20,634 nt of DNA, taken from assembly GCA_003650185.1 (NCBI GenBank), contig QMOF01000009.1, positions 1 to 20,634 of the forward strand, given 5' to 3'. Positions 1 through 7,212 of the stretch are shown here, in pieces; positions within the stretch are counted from its first letter, which is position 1, and each line of letters opens with the position of its first letter. The position numbers and the translations under genes were made by a program. This DNA is from Chloroflexota bacterium (GTDB lineage Bacteria; Chloroflexota; Dehalococcoidia; UBA2247; RBG-13-53-26). Under the pieces are notes generated by a model. That model was not told the DNA's origin. It searched no databases and saw nothing but the letters and a program-made list of their open reading frames with translations.

Positions 1-435
1 ACACTCCTCATGATCGTTTTCCGGCAGAAGTATCCCAGGTGGTGGTTTGACTGGAATCTGGCTCTGGCCCGGTTTGCCACACGGTTCGCGGCCTATCTGG
101 CGCTGCTCAGGGATGAGTATCCGTCAACGGACGAGGAGCAGGCAGTCCACGTAGAAGTACGCTACCCTGAAGTGAAAAAGGACCTCAACCGCTGGCTGCC
201 GCTGGTCAAGTGGTTCCTGGCCATTCCGCACTACATCGTCCTGTGGTTTGTGAGTGTCGCTGCTTTTGTGATCGTGGTTATCGCCTGGTTCGCGATTCTG
301 ATTACAGGCCGCTACCCGAGGGGGCTGTTCGATTTCGTGGAGGGCGTGTTTCGGTGGTACCTCAGGGTAGCGGCGTACGCATTTCTGCTAACGACGGACA
401 GCTACCCGCCTTTCGGGGTTGGCGCATCAAGGTGA
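1..435 (+). CDS. DUF4389 family membrane protein (5' end cut by window edge)
   Basis: Function is unknown; the family is small integral membrane proteins often found in actinobacteria and Chloroflexota. The frame is open to base 1 and the first in-window ATG at 10 has no ribosome binding site, so the gene almost certainly begins upstream. Counting from that ATG (141 residues), residues 12-39 (ending AAYLALLRDEYPS) look like the end of one DUF4389 unit. Residues 47-135 form a second, nearly complete unit: RYPEVKKDLNRWLPLVKW, then a hydrophobic span at about 68-98, then TGRYPRGLFDF and a closing AYAFLLTTDSYPPF. The two units therefore share the closing YxxLLxxxYP motif, as in tandem DUF4389 proteins. 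The stop is TGA at 433-435. The downstream gene has its own likely promoter, so no operon link is implied. The family call is from recalled motif similarity. Confidence 0.75.
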   Translation, partial: TLLMIVFRQKYPRWWFDWNLALARFATRFAAYLALLRDEYPSTDEEQAVHVEVRYPEVKKDLNRWLPLVKWFLAIPHYIVLWFVSVAAFVIVVIAWFAILITGRYPRGLFDFVEGVFRWYLRVAAYAFLLTTDSYPPFGVGASR

Positions 436-494
436 CGTAACGCCTGCGGAGGTGGCTGGTTGCACGGCTACGAAGAGGGGGCGAGTATTCCCGG

Positions 495-523
495 TTGCAT
501 CGGATTGCTGGTAGGCTTACACT
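495..523 (+). promoter_or_regulatory. possible sigma70-type promoter for the zinc alcohol dehydrogenase
   Basis: TTGCAT at 495-500 and TACACT at 518-523 are separated by 17 bases. Transcription would start near 530, just ahead of a strong ribosome binding site (GGAGGTGA, 533-540) and the ATG at 550. The -35 box is weak (3 of 6) and the -10 box is 4 of 6. This is a pattern match only. Confidence 0.4.
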
Positions 524-549
524 TCCTTCAGGGGAGGTGATGAGGCGAG

Positions 550-1551
550 ATGAAAGCCCAGGTACTCAGAAGCAAAGCGGCGGTTGAAGAACGCCCCCTG
601 GAGCTGACGGAAGTGCCGGTGCCGGAGCCCGGGGCAAAGGAAGTCCTGGTCAGGGTCTCTGCCTGCGGGGTGTGCCATACAGAGCTGGACGAGATAGAAG
701 GGAGACTCCAGCCGAAGCTGCCCGTGGTGCTCGGCCACGAAGTCGTGGGTACGGTGGAGGAGCAAGGCCCGGGGGCCAGCAGGTTCAGCACCGGTGATCG
801 GGTGGGGGTGGCCTGGATATACTCCGCTTGTGGCCGATGCCGTTTTTGTCAGCAGGGCCTGGAGAACCTGTGTCCTGATTTCAAGGGGACGGGGTGTGAT
901 GCTGACGGCGGCTACGCGGAGTATGTTGCCGTGCCCGAAGACTATGCCTATCCGATTCCCGACAGGTTCTCTGATGCTGAGGCTGCCCCATTGCTGTGTG
1001 CCGGGGCTATAGGATTCCGCGACCTGCGGCTATCTGGTATCAGGCCTGGCCAGATACTGGGGCTGTTTGGGTTCGGGGCTTCGGCCCACATAGTCCTCCA
1101 GGTAGCCCGGCACTGGGGCTGTGAGGTATTTGTATTTACCAGGAGTGAAGACCACCGCAGGATGGCGCGAGAGATGGGAGCAGCCTGGGCAGGCACTGCG
1201 CAGGAAACCCCGCCCGAAAGGGTCAACTGCGCCATCGACTTCACGCCTGTGGGAGAGACCGTGCCGGAGGCGCTGAGGGTGCTGGACAAGGGCGGCAGGC
1301 TGGTGATGGCCGTCATTCGCAAGAGGACCCTCATCCCGGCGCTGGACTACGCTCGTCTGCTGTGGGATGAGAAGGAAGTCAAGAGCGTGGCCAACATAAC
1401 CAGGAAGGATGCCGAGGACTTCCTTCCATTGGCGGCCCAGATACCGATTGTCCCTTGGGTGCAGGAGCTCAAGCTGGAAGAGGCGAACGAGGCCCTGGTG
1501 CTGCTGAAGCAGGGCAAGATTCAGGGGGCCGCTGTCCTCAGAATGGGCTAG
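550..1551 (+). CDS. zinc-dependent alcohol dehydrogenase, CAD2-like MDR family
   Basis: Predicted NAD(P)-dependent medium-chain dehydrogenase of 333 residues, cytoplasmic, interconverting an alcohol and an aldehyde; the substrate cannot be read from the sequence. The catalytic zinc site is visible: Cys42 in ACGVCHTE, His63-Glu64 in LGHEVVG, and Cys150 in the LLCAG segment. The structural zinc site is complete: Cys94, Cys97, Cys100 and Cys108. The Rossmann fingerprint GFGASA lies at 174-179, followed by HIVLQVARHWGCEVFVFTRS, a run that I associate with the CAD2 subgroup of zinc alcohol dehydrogenases. Length is normal for the family. The start is supported by GGAGGTGA ending 9 bases before the ATG. 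It appears to be a single-gene unit, followed by a small hairpin and by rimI with its own promoter. A link to the acyl-CoA metabolism downstream (for example aldehyde or alcohol intermediates) is only a guess. Confidence 0.9.
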   Translation: MKAQVLRSKAAVEERPLELTEVPVPEPGAKEVLVRVSACGVCHTELDEIEGRLQPKLPVVLGHEVVGTVEEQGPGASRFSTGDRVGVAWIYSACGRCRFCQQGLENLCPDFKGTGCDADGGYAEYVAVPEDYAYPIPDRFSDAEAAPLLCAGAIGFRDLRLSGIRPGQILGLFGFGASAHIVLQVARHWGCEVFVFTRSEDHRRMAREMGAAWAGTAQETPPERVNCAIDFTPVGETVPEALRVLDKGGRLVMAVIRKRTLIPALDYARLLWDEKEVKSVANITRKDAEDFLPLAAQIPIVPWVQELKLEEANEALVLLKQGKIQGAAVLRMG

Positions 1552-1569
1552 CGTCTGCTGCGGGCACCA

Positions 1570-1589
1570 GGGCTGGGTTTGCCAGTCCC
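1570..1589 (+). terminator. weak hairpin after the alcohol dehydrogenase
   Basis: GGGCTGG (1570-1576) can pair with CCAGTCCC (1582-1589) with one bulged T and a 5-base loop. There is no T-run after it, so it may not terminate transcription. Confidence 0.25.
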
Positions 1590-1605
1590 CTGCATTACAA
1601 TGGCG

Positions 1606-1634
1606 TCGTCAAAGGGCATAAGGTGTGCTAGAAT
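1606..1634 (+). promoter_or_regulatory. extended -10 promoter for rimI
   Basis: TAGAAT at 1629-1634 (5 of 6 matches) is preceded by TG and one base, an extended -10. TCGTCA at 1606-1611 (4 of 6) stands 17 bases upstream. The expected transcription start is near 1641, between the GTG at 1625 and the ATG at 1661. That argues for the ATG as the real start of rimI. Confidence 0.45.
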
Positions 1635-1660
1635 TGGGGCCTGCTGCGGAGGGATGGCAG

Positions 1661-2329
1661 ATGCGTTTCACCGTTCGTCCGATGCAGAAAGATGATGTCC
1701 CTCAGGTGATGGCCATTGATAGGGAGGCCTTCCCCACGCAGTGGCCGCCTCCCCCCTTCACGAGAGACCTTAACAACAGGTTGGTGCGCTACCTGGTGGC
1801 TGTTGACCGGAGCGGTGGGCCAGACCAAGGAGCGGAAGCCCTGGCGTCTGGAGAAAGAGGCAACTGGCAGGCGCTGTTGTCCAGGCTGAGGCAGTGGTTT
1901 ACCAGAGAGTCTCCGGTTGGCGGCTCTGGCCAGGAAGAGACTGTGGCAGGCTACGCTGCCATGTGGCTGATGGTAGATGAAGCCCATCTCACCTCCATCG
2001 CCGTCCGAAAGACGTATCGTCGTATGGGGGTGGGTGAACTGCTGCTCATCTGCATGATTGATCTGGCGATCAAGCTCAAGGCACGCGTGATGACGCTGGA
2101 GACGCGGGTCTCCAACCGTGAAGCGCAGGCACTGTACCGCAAGTACGGGTTTAGTCGGGTGGGCATACGACGCCGCTACTATTCGGACGATGGCGAGGAT
2201 GCTGTCATCATGACCACGGAGAACCTGACGTCTGAGCTCTACCAGGCCAGGCTGCGACGGTTGAGGCAGGCGTACGCCGACAGGTGGGTGCCCGCCAGCC
2301 AGACTCTACCTAGTCCCCTGCCAGACTAG
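1661..2329 (+). CDS. rimI: GNAT N-acetyltransferase, RimI-like (ribosomal protein S18 alanine acetyltransferase family)
   Basis: Acetyl-CoA-dependent N-acetyltransferase; the family's known member acetylates the N-terminal alanine of ribosomal protein S18. I chose the ATG at 1661 (222 residues) because GGAGG at 1648-1652 is well spaced and a promoter -10 box overlaps the upstream GTG at 1625. The protein opens with RPMQKDDVPQVMAIDREAFP, typical of RimI. The acetyl-CoA loop RRMGVG is at 120-125, LETRVSN at 146-152, and YRKYGF then RRRYYSDDGEDAVIM follow, which are RimI signatures. It is longer than E. coli RimI (148 residues) because of a low-complexity insertion at about 49-95 and a C-terminal tail of roughly 30 residues. 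Its 3' end overlaps the convergent acyl-CoA dehydrogenase gene by 20 bases. The usual partner tsaB or tsaD is not in the window, so a more general GNAT role remains possible. Confidence 0.8.
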   Translation: MRFTVRPMQKDDVPQVMAIDREAFPTQWPPPPFTRDLNNRLVRYLVAVDRSGGPDQGAEALASGERGNWQALLSRLRQWFTRESPVGGSGQEETVAGYAAMWLMVDEAHLTSIAVRKTYRRMGVGELLLICMIDLAIKLKARVMTLETRVSNREAQALYRKYGFSRVGIRRRYYSDDGEDAVIMTTENLTSELYQARLRRLRQAYADRWVPASQTLPSPLPD

Positions 2330-3434
2330 CCCCTACTATGGATCGCTGTACCTCGTTGGTCCCTTCGATGACCTCCTGGGCTATCGCCGCTCGGTAGATC
2401 CTCTCTATCTTGTACTCGGTGGTGTACCCGTAGGCGCCGTGAATCTTCAGCGCCTGCGAAGCCACCCACTCCCCGGCCTGTCCCGCGAAGAGCTTGGCCA
2501 TCGCCGATTCCATCCGCACGTCCTTGCCACGCTCTCGAAGGTATGCTGCCCGGTATGTCAGCCAGCGGGCAGCCTCTACCCTGGAGGCCATCTCAGCGAA
2601 AAGCCAGCGATGCCCCTGCATATCTGAGATGGGCCCGCGGATGGTTGTCCTCTGCTTGGCGTAGCCTATAGCCTCATCCAGGGCGCGCTGGCCGCAGGCC
2701 ACGGACTGTATCGCCTGGCGCACCCTTCCTCCGGCGGTCACCATGAGCAAGATGTCGAAGCCTTTTCCTCGCTCACCCACCAGGTTTCCTTCAGGAACCC
2801 GCACGTTCCTGAGGAAGGTGTCGACCGTTTCCATGCCCCGCAGGCCCATCAGCCCCCAGGGCTTGGAGCAGCTATAGCCTTCCGTATTCTTGGGCACAAG
2901 GATGGCGCTTATCCTGTCTTCGTCCGTCCTGGCGAATATGAGGCTGGGGCCATCAACATGCCCGAAGGTGTGGAATCTCTTGGTGCCGTTTATCACCCAG
3001 TGACCGTCCTCCAGCCGGGCAGTGGTGGTCAGCATTGTGGGGTACGAGCCCGTGGCCGCCTCGGTGAAGACGCCTCCCGGCAGTGAGAGCCCGTCAACGG
3101 CAGGCGGGAGAAACCTGTCCTTCTGCTCCTTAGTGCCGGCGAAGTCGAGCAGCTCAGCCAGCTCGTTAGCCACCAGTAGCCAGGTACAGGCAGTGCAGGG
3201 GTAGTGCACCTGCTCCATGACCAGGATGAAGGTGAGATAGCCCTGCTCCAGACCTCCGTATTCCTCGGGGGCGGTTATGCCCAGCAGACCTACCCTGGCC
3301 ATCTTCGCCAGCATGTCGGAGGGTATTTTGCCCTCTCGCTCTATCTCCTCCGCCAGAGGCTCGATCTCTCTGTCAGCGAAGTCCCTGGCTAGCTTCTGGA
3401 ACATGCCCTGCTCGTCGGTCAGCTCAAATTCCAT
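2310..3434 (-). CDS. acyl-CoA dehydrogenase
   Basis: FAD enzyme of 374 residues that oxidises an acyl-CoA to the 2-enoyl-CoA and passes electrons to ETF; chain-length specificity is not readable. The three ACAD regions are present: an alpha-helical N-terminal domain (1-115), a beta domain with GGVFTEAATGS (120-130) and HWVINGTKRFHTFG (145-158), and a C-terminal helical domain. Glu357 in VIEGTNEVQR sits where MCAD and SCAD carry the catalytic base. Several usual motifs deviate: TEAATGS where TEPxAGSD is common, RTTIRGPISDMQG where RxxFGxPIxxFQ is usual, and HGAYGY where GGxGY is usual. These point to a divergent subfamily rather than a broken gene. It is the last gene of the fixC-fixX-etfB-etfA operon, 74 bases after etfA, and a GGGGTGA element precedes the ATG. 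Its 3' end overlaps rimI. Confidence 0.92.
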   Translation of the reverse strand: MEFELTDEQGMFQKLARDFADREIEPLAEEIEREGKIPSDMLAKMARVGLLGITAPEEYGGLEQGYLTFILVMEQVHYPCTACTWLLVANELAELLDFAGTKEQKDRFLPPAVDGLSLPGGVFTEAATGSYPTMLTTTARLEDGHWVINGTKRFHTFGHVDGPSLIFARTDEDRISAILVPKNTEGYSCSKPWGLMGLRGMETVDTFLRNVRVPEGNLVGERGKGFDILLMVTAGGRVRQAIQSVACGQRALDEAIGYAKQRTTIRGPISDMQGHRWLFAEMASRVEAARWLTYRAAYLRERGKDVRMESAMAKLFAGQAGEWVASQALKIHGAYGYTTEYKIERIYRAAIAQEVIEGTNEVQRSIVGASLAGD

Positions 3435-3467
3435 GAGTCACCCCCCACATCGTATTGCACTGATGAT

Positions 3468-3492
3468 GCGGCGCATGCCATTCCGGCGCCGC
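3468..3492 (-). other. GC-rich hairpin between etfA and the acyl-CoA dehydrogenase gene
   Basis: GCGGCGC (3468-3474) is a perfect inverted match of GCGCCGC (3486-3492) with an 11-base loop, in the 74-base gap between the two genes. No T-run follows in the direction of transcription. It could be an RNA processing or stability element, or chance in GC-rich DNA. Confidence 0.3.
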
Positions 3493-3508
3493 GGGCAGCG
3501 ATGGACCT

Positions 3509-4501
3509 TCATGAGGAGACCAGTTCCTGGCATTTCCTTATCAGGGCGGGTAGGGCTTCTCTGTAGTCCGCCACGATGCCGAAGTCGGCCAGCTTGAAGA
3601 TGTGGGCTTCCGGATCGTTGTTTATGGCTACGATGTAGCCGGAGCCCATACACCCGGCCATGTGCTGTGGAGCCCCGGAGACAGCGACGGCGATGTAAAG
3701 GTCGGGGGTCACGATCTTGCCGGTCTGCCCGATCTGGAAGCTCGGTGAGACCCAGCCCTGCTCGCACGGGAGGCGCGTAGCCCCCACTGCCCCGCCCAGG
3801 ACACTGGCCAACTGGCGAATCAGATCGAAGCCCTGAGCGCCGTCTATGCCAGCACCGCCACTGACAACCACCCTGGCCTCCTCAAGCTTCAGGCCTTCTG
3901 CCTCTTCCCTGACTGTCTCAACCACTCTGGCCTGTATGTCCAGGACGCTTGTATCGACGGGTATAATCCGGCCGTTCCTCGAAGGATCGGGCTCTGCTGG
4001 TGCCGCCGAGCGTGGCCTCATGGTAGCCATCTGCGGGTGCACTCGTGAAGCTATGGTGGCCAGGGCGTTGCCGCCGTGGACCGGGCGGGTCTGTAGCAGT
4101 CGCCCGGTGTCCTGGTCTACTCGAAGGTCGACGCAGTCGGTGGAGAGCGATGCCCCCAGCCTGGCGGCTACCCTGGGAGCAATATCACGTCCGATGCTTG
4201 TGTGCCCCATCAGAACGACCGAGGGTGCTGCTTCGCGGCACACCTTAGTGGCCACTGCCGTGTAGGCATCGCTGTTGAAGGTGCCCAGTTCTGGCCTGTC
4301 AGCCACATATACGGTGTCGGCACCCAGGGCGATGACGTCCTGACTGATGCCGCCCACGCCGCTCCCGATGAGCAGCGCACTCAGTGCGCTGCTCAGCTCG
4401 TGGGCCAGCCTCCTTCCCAGCCCCAGCAGCTCCGTGGTCACGGGAGCCACCTGCGCTTCCTGGGCTTCTGCCAGGACCAGTACTCCTTGACGCTCGCTCA
4501 T
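3509..4501 (-). CDS. etfA: electron transfer flavoprotein alpha subunit (EtfA/FixB)
   Basis: The FAD-carrying subunit of the soluble ETF heterodimer, which takes electrons from acyl-CoA dehydrogenase and delivers them to the membrane ETF-quinone oxidoreductase. Length (330 residues) is normal. The C-terminal FAD domain is well conserved: VGATR (239-243), GWVSPSFQIGQTGK (249-262), PDLYIAVAVSGAPQH (266-280) and VAINNDPEAHIFKLADFGIV (291-310). The N-terminal half has the usual ETF fold segment around VLMGHTSIGRDIAPRVAARL (96-115). AVSGA replaces the common GISGA. It lies 39 bases after etfB with an AGGGGCGAG element before the ATG, inside a five-gene operon. In FixABCX systems this subunit is called FixB; whether this one bifurcates electrons cannot be decided from the motifs alone. 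Confidence 0.96.
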   Translation of the reverse strand: MSERQGVLVLAEAQEAQVAPVTTELLGLGRRLAHELSSALSALLIGSGVGGISQDVIALGADTVYVADRPELGTFNSDAYTAVATKVCREAAPSVVLMGHTSIGRDIAPRVAARLGASLSTDCVDLRVDQDTGRLLQTRPVHGGNALATIASRVHPQMATMRPRSAAPAEPDPSRNGRIIPVDTSVLDIQARVVETVREEAEGLKLEEARVVVSGGAGIDGAQGFDLIRQLASVLGGAVGATRLPCEQGWVSPSFQIGQTGKIVTPDLYIAVAVSGAPQHMAGCMGSGYIVAINNDPEAHIFKLADFGIVADYREALPALIRKCQELVSS

Positions 4502-4540
4502 ATGCTCGCCCCTGGCCAGTGCGGGAAAGTGCCCACCTTG

Positions 4541-5341
4541 TCAGATGATCCTGTTCTCTCTCAGCTTCAATGCCAGGTTGACCGCTGCCTGTGCGCCAGT
4601 TTCCCCACTGACGATCTCACCTTTCCTTTCGTGTATGGGGAGGGTGAGGGCAACCACTTCACTACGCGCCGCCCCTGCCCCGACCCGTGACACGTCACAG
4701 CCTATGTCCTGGGCGCTCCACACGGGGATGCTCTTCCTTGCCGCCATGACGATGCCTCGCCCGGTCGGAAGGCGCGCCTGCCCGAGCTCGCTGCTGACGG
4801 TGACTACTGCGGGCAGCGGCGCCTCGACCACTTCATGTCCGTCAGGTATCACACGTTCCACTCTAACGGTGCCGCCTGTGGCATCGACCTTTCTGGCCAG
4901 TGTCACCACGGGTATTCCCAGCTCTTCTGCAACGATGGAGCCCACCTGCCCTGCGTCCCAGTCAGCGGCCTGGCGCCCGCACAGTATGAGGTCATATTCA
5001 CCTGCCTTCTGTATGGCCTGCGACAGGACGTAGGCTGTGGAGAAAGAATCAGAGCCGTTGAAGGCCTCATCGCTGAGGACGATCCCCTCGTCGACGCCCA
5101 TCGCCAGGACGTGCTTCACCGCGTCTTTGGCCGACTGACCGCCCATCGTTATGGCGGTCACCTTCGCCTCCTGCGCGTCCTTGATCCTGAGGGCGGCCTC
5201 CACGGCCTGCTCGTCGAAGGGGCTTATCACCAGGGGGATACCCTCTGGTGCGATCACCTTCTTGGCCTGAGCGTCTATCTTGAACTTGACCGGCGGCATC
5301 TCCGGGTCGAGGATCTGCTTGATGCAAACGATTATGTTCAT
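4541..5341 (-). CDS. etfB: electron transfer flavoprotein beta subunit (EtfB/FixA)
   Basis: Partner subunit of EtfA, 266 residues, binding AMP in ordinary ETFs or a second FAD in bifurcating ones. Visible motifs are VCIKQILDPE (5-14), SPFDEQAVEAAL (40-51) and the nucleotide loop CGRQAADWDAGQVG (121-134). That loop resembles the DGDTAQVG form that I recall for FixA/bifurcating and related bacterial ETFs more than the mitochondrial DDDCNQTGQ form, with Trp in place of Gly. A ribosome binding site AAGGTGA overlaps the fixX stop codon, 7 bases before the ATG, so translation is probably coupled. The gene starts 12 bases after fixX ends and precedes etfA. Confidence 0.96.
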   Translation of the reverse strand: MNIIVCIKQILDPEMPPVKFKIDAQAKKVIAPEGIPLVISPFDEQAVEAALRIKDAQEAKVTAITMGGQSAKDAVKHVLAMGVDEGIVLSDEAFNGSDSFSTAYVLSQAIQKAGEYDLILCGRQAADWDAGQVGSIVAEELGIPVVTLARKVDATGGTVRVERVIPDGHEVVEAPLPAVVTVSSELGQARLPTGRGIVMAARKSIPVWSAQDIGCDVSRVGAGAARSEVVALTLPIHERKGEIVSGETGAQAAVNLALKLRENRII

Positions 5342-5353
5342 GCGTCGGTCACC

Positions 5354-5632
5354 TTACCCGTACTCGAAGGCCACTCCAAACCCGCCCCTGGGGTAGGACC
5401 AGTCAATGGCCCCCTTGTCGCAGCAAACATGGCAGCTTCCGCACTCGAGGCAGCCTTCGTAGGCGAAGCTGAGTCTGCCGTCGCGCAGCTTGAAGCACTC
5501 GGCCGGGCATATGTAGAGACAGATGCGTGGCTGGCACTCCTGACAGATGTTCTCATTGAGACGGATATGGGCCTCGGTGTCGACATCGTACTTGTTGAGG
5601 GCTAACCTCTCTTCAATGGTCATCGGGCTCAT
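5354..5632 (-). CDS. fixX: FixX-like ferredoxin subunit of ETF-quinone oxidoreductase
   Basis: Small 92-residue ferredoxin-like protein that supplies the iron-sulfur centre to FixC, the flavin subunit, so that together they match the single-chain mitochondrial ETF-QO. The cluster-binding run is Cys61-x2-Cys64-x2-Cys67-x3-Cys71 in CLECGSCHVCCDKG. A second group, Cys30, Cys33, Cys38, Cys42 and Cys46, lies in the CQECQPRICLYICPAECF segment. The C-terminal WSYPRGGFGVAFEYG is the FixX hallmark. Cys71 is followed by Asp rather than the usual Pro, and Cys70 is an extra cysteine. The start codon overlaps the fixC stop as ATGA, and the stop is 12 bases from etfB. Confidence 0.95.
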   Translation of the reverse strand: MSPMTIEERLALNKYDVDTEAHIRLNENICQECQPRICLYICPAECFKLRDGRLSFAYEGCLECGSCHVCCDKGAIDWSYPRGGFGVAFEYG

Positions 5633-6912
5633 AGCGAACTCCTGGCTGACAGACCGTCACGAAGCAGTTGCCAGATGGAGACCCGGCCTTTCATTTCCTG
5701 CCTGGCCAGTTGCCACAACTTCTTCTTCGGCTTACCGTCTACGCGAAAGACCTCTTCTGCCAGCTTGCATGCCAGCTCGGGGTAGGTCTGGTAGAGGCGC
5801 TGGTTCTCCAGGAAGCGCGGGGCTTCTCGGAAGGTCTTCAGGTCCTGGAGGACAAAGCTATCTGCCAGGAGCTTCTCATAGACTGAGAGCGACTCCTTGC
5901 TGAAGTCGTTCCTCTCTTTGGCCTTCAAAACGGTCTCGGCTGCAGCTATTCCCGATGCCACCGCGAAGTTGATCCCTTCCAGCGCCCGACCTGTGGCCAG
6001 CACCAGCGCGGCAGCGTCGCCCGCCACCAGAAGCCCGTCCGTGAACAGCCGTGGCACCATCCGCAGGCCGCCAGCGGGCACCAGGTGGGCTGAGTACTCC
6101 ACCGTGGTACCCCCTCTTATATACTCCCGCACCGTCGGATGCTCCTTGAAACTCTCCAGGAGGTCAACGCTCTTGAGATTGCTCTCCATCAGCGCCTTTA
6201 GTTGCACCACCACACCCAGGGAGAGGCTCTCTTTGTTGGTGTAGAGAAAACCACCGCCGTGTACGCCCCTGGTGCAGAAGCCCAGGAAGTGAATAGCGGC
6301 GCCGCTGTCGCTCGTTAGACCGAACCTCTCCTCGATAGCCTCACGGGGCAACCCGATCACCTCTTTCACGCCCTGGTTGACGTTCTCCGGGGACAGGTTG
6401 ACGCGGAGACCAGCCTTGGTGGCCATGGTGGAGTTCACGCCGTCGGCGGCGATGACTGCATCGGCGCGGAACTCGTCTCCACCCGCCGTTATGCCCACCA
6501 CTCTCTGTCCCTGCCACAGTAGGTCGTCGGCCCGAAGCCCGGCAGCCACTATGCCACCGGCTTCCTCGACCTTGTTGGCGAGCCATCGGTCGAACCTCGA
6601 CCGCAGGACAGTGTAGCCGTTGCGATCACCAGAACCTGCCATGTTGAAATCAAGGGACACAGACGATCTATCTGAGAGGAGGCAGATGACGTGGCGCCCA
6701 ATCGCCCTTTCCACGGGGATATCCCCAGGAGCGCCTGGGAACAAGCTGTCCAGTACAGGGCCGTAGATCACGCCGCCGGTCATGTTCTTGGCACCGGGGA
6801 ACTTGCCCCGCTCCACCACCAGTACTTCCAGTCCCGCCCTGGCCAGTTTGCAAGCAGTAGCGCAGCCCGCGGGTCCGGCGCCTACAACGATAGCATCGAA
6901 CTTGTCGCTCAT
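5629..6912 (-). CDS. fixC: FixC-like flavoprotein, electron transfer flavoprotein-quinone oxidoreductase
   Basis: FAD-containing dehydrogenase of 427 residues expected at the inner face of the membrane, passing electrons from ETF to quinone together with FixX. The FAD fingerprint GAGPAGCATA is at 11-20, the ribose-binding Glu follows in VVERGKFPGAK (33-42), the ADGVNS motif is at 156-161, and the second FAD motif LLVAGDAAALVL is at 294-305 with GRALEGINFAVASG after it. Length is typical of bacterial FixC. It is the first gene of fixC-fixX-etfB-etfA-ACAD. AGGAAG sits just before the ATG and a TATACT -10 box lies 25 bases upstream. The linked acyl-CoA dehydrogenase favours a role in acyl-CoA oxidation feeding menaquinone or ubiquinone. 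FixABCX-type bifurcation with NADH is the alternative. Confidence 0.95.
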   Translation of the reverse strand: MSDKFDAIVVGAGPAGCATACKLARAGLEVLVVERGKFPGAKNMTGGVIYGPVLDSLFPGAPGDIPVERAIGRHVICLLSDRSSVSLDFNMAGSGDRNGYTVLRSRFDRWLANKVEEAGGIVAAGLRADDLLWQGQRVVGITAGGDEFRADAVIAADGVNSTMATKAGLRVNLSPENVNQGVKEVIGLPREAIEERFGLTSDSGAAIHFLGFCTRGVHGGGFLYTNKESLSLGVVVQLKALMESNLKSVDLLESFKEHPTVREYIRGGTTVEYSAHLVPAGGLRMVPRLFTDGLLVAGDAAALVLATGRALEGINFAVASGIAAAETVLKAKERNDFSKESLSVYEKLLADSFVLQDLKTFREAPRFLENQRLYQTYPELACKLAEEVFRVDGKPKKKLWQLARQEMKGRVSIWQLLRDGLSARSSL

Positions 6913-6937
6913 AGCTTCCTGGGCGCGATTGCCTCTT

Positions 6938-6967
6938 AGTATAAATGTGATGGAGTCACCACCGCAA
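6938..6967 (-). promoter_or_regulatory. promoter of the fixC-fixX-etfBA-ACAD operon
   Basis: On the minus strand TTGCGG (6967-6962) and TATACT (6943-6938, 5 of 6) are 18 bases apart. The predicted start near 6931 leaves a leader of about 19 bases with AGGAAG before the fixC ATG. The -35 box is weak. Confidence 0.45.
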
Positions 6968-7212
6968 CCTTGTCGCCGCCTGTGGAGTTGCCAACGTGTG
7001 GTGGACGCAACACGGGTGGCCGGGGTCAGGTGCCTGTCGGGTCGCGTACCTGATACCCACCTGAGTGCAGGAGACCTCTTCCGGGTCGACGTGAGCGTTG
7101 TGGGGGTGGGAGGCGATGGTCGAGCCTGGAAGGCTGTCGTACAGGCGCGGGGGCATACCGGGGCATACCCGAAGATGACCGCTTCGTGCCTGGTGGTCGA
7201 TCAGACCGTCTG
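6968..7212. other. non-coding gap between fixC and the SRPBCC gene
   Basis: The full gene-free stretch is 6913-7212 (300 bases). Apart from the fixC promoter I see no conserved gene, tRNA or clear terminator. The short frames on either strand have no recognisable motif. A 10-base unit GGGGCATACC is repeated in tandem at 7150-7159 and 7160-7169; its meaning is unknown. Confidence 0.5.

Noticed and set aside
1579..1601. TTGCCA and TACAAT as an alternative promoter before rimI
   Set aside because: The spacing is 11 bases, too short for a sigma70-type promoter; the extended -10 at 1629-1634 is better.
4835..5605. Plus-strand open frame of 256 codons over etfB and fixX
   Set aside because: Shadow of two strongly conserved genes on the other strand; no motif of its own.
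6968..7212. A small gene in the fixC-SRPBCC gap (for example a 66-codon minus-strand frame)
   Set aside because: No ribosome binding site or conserved motif; composition looks like random open frame in GC-rich DNA.
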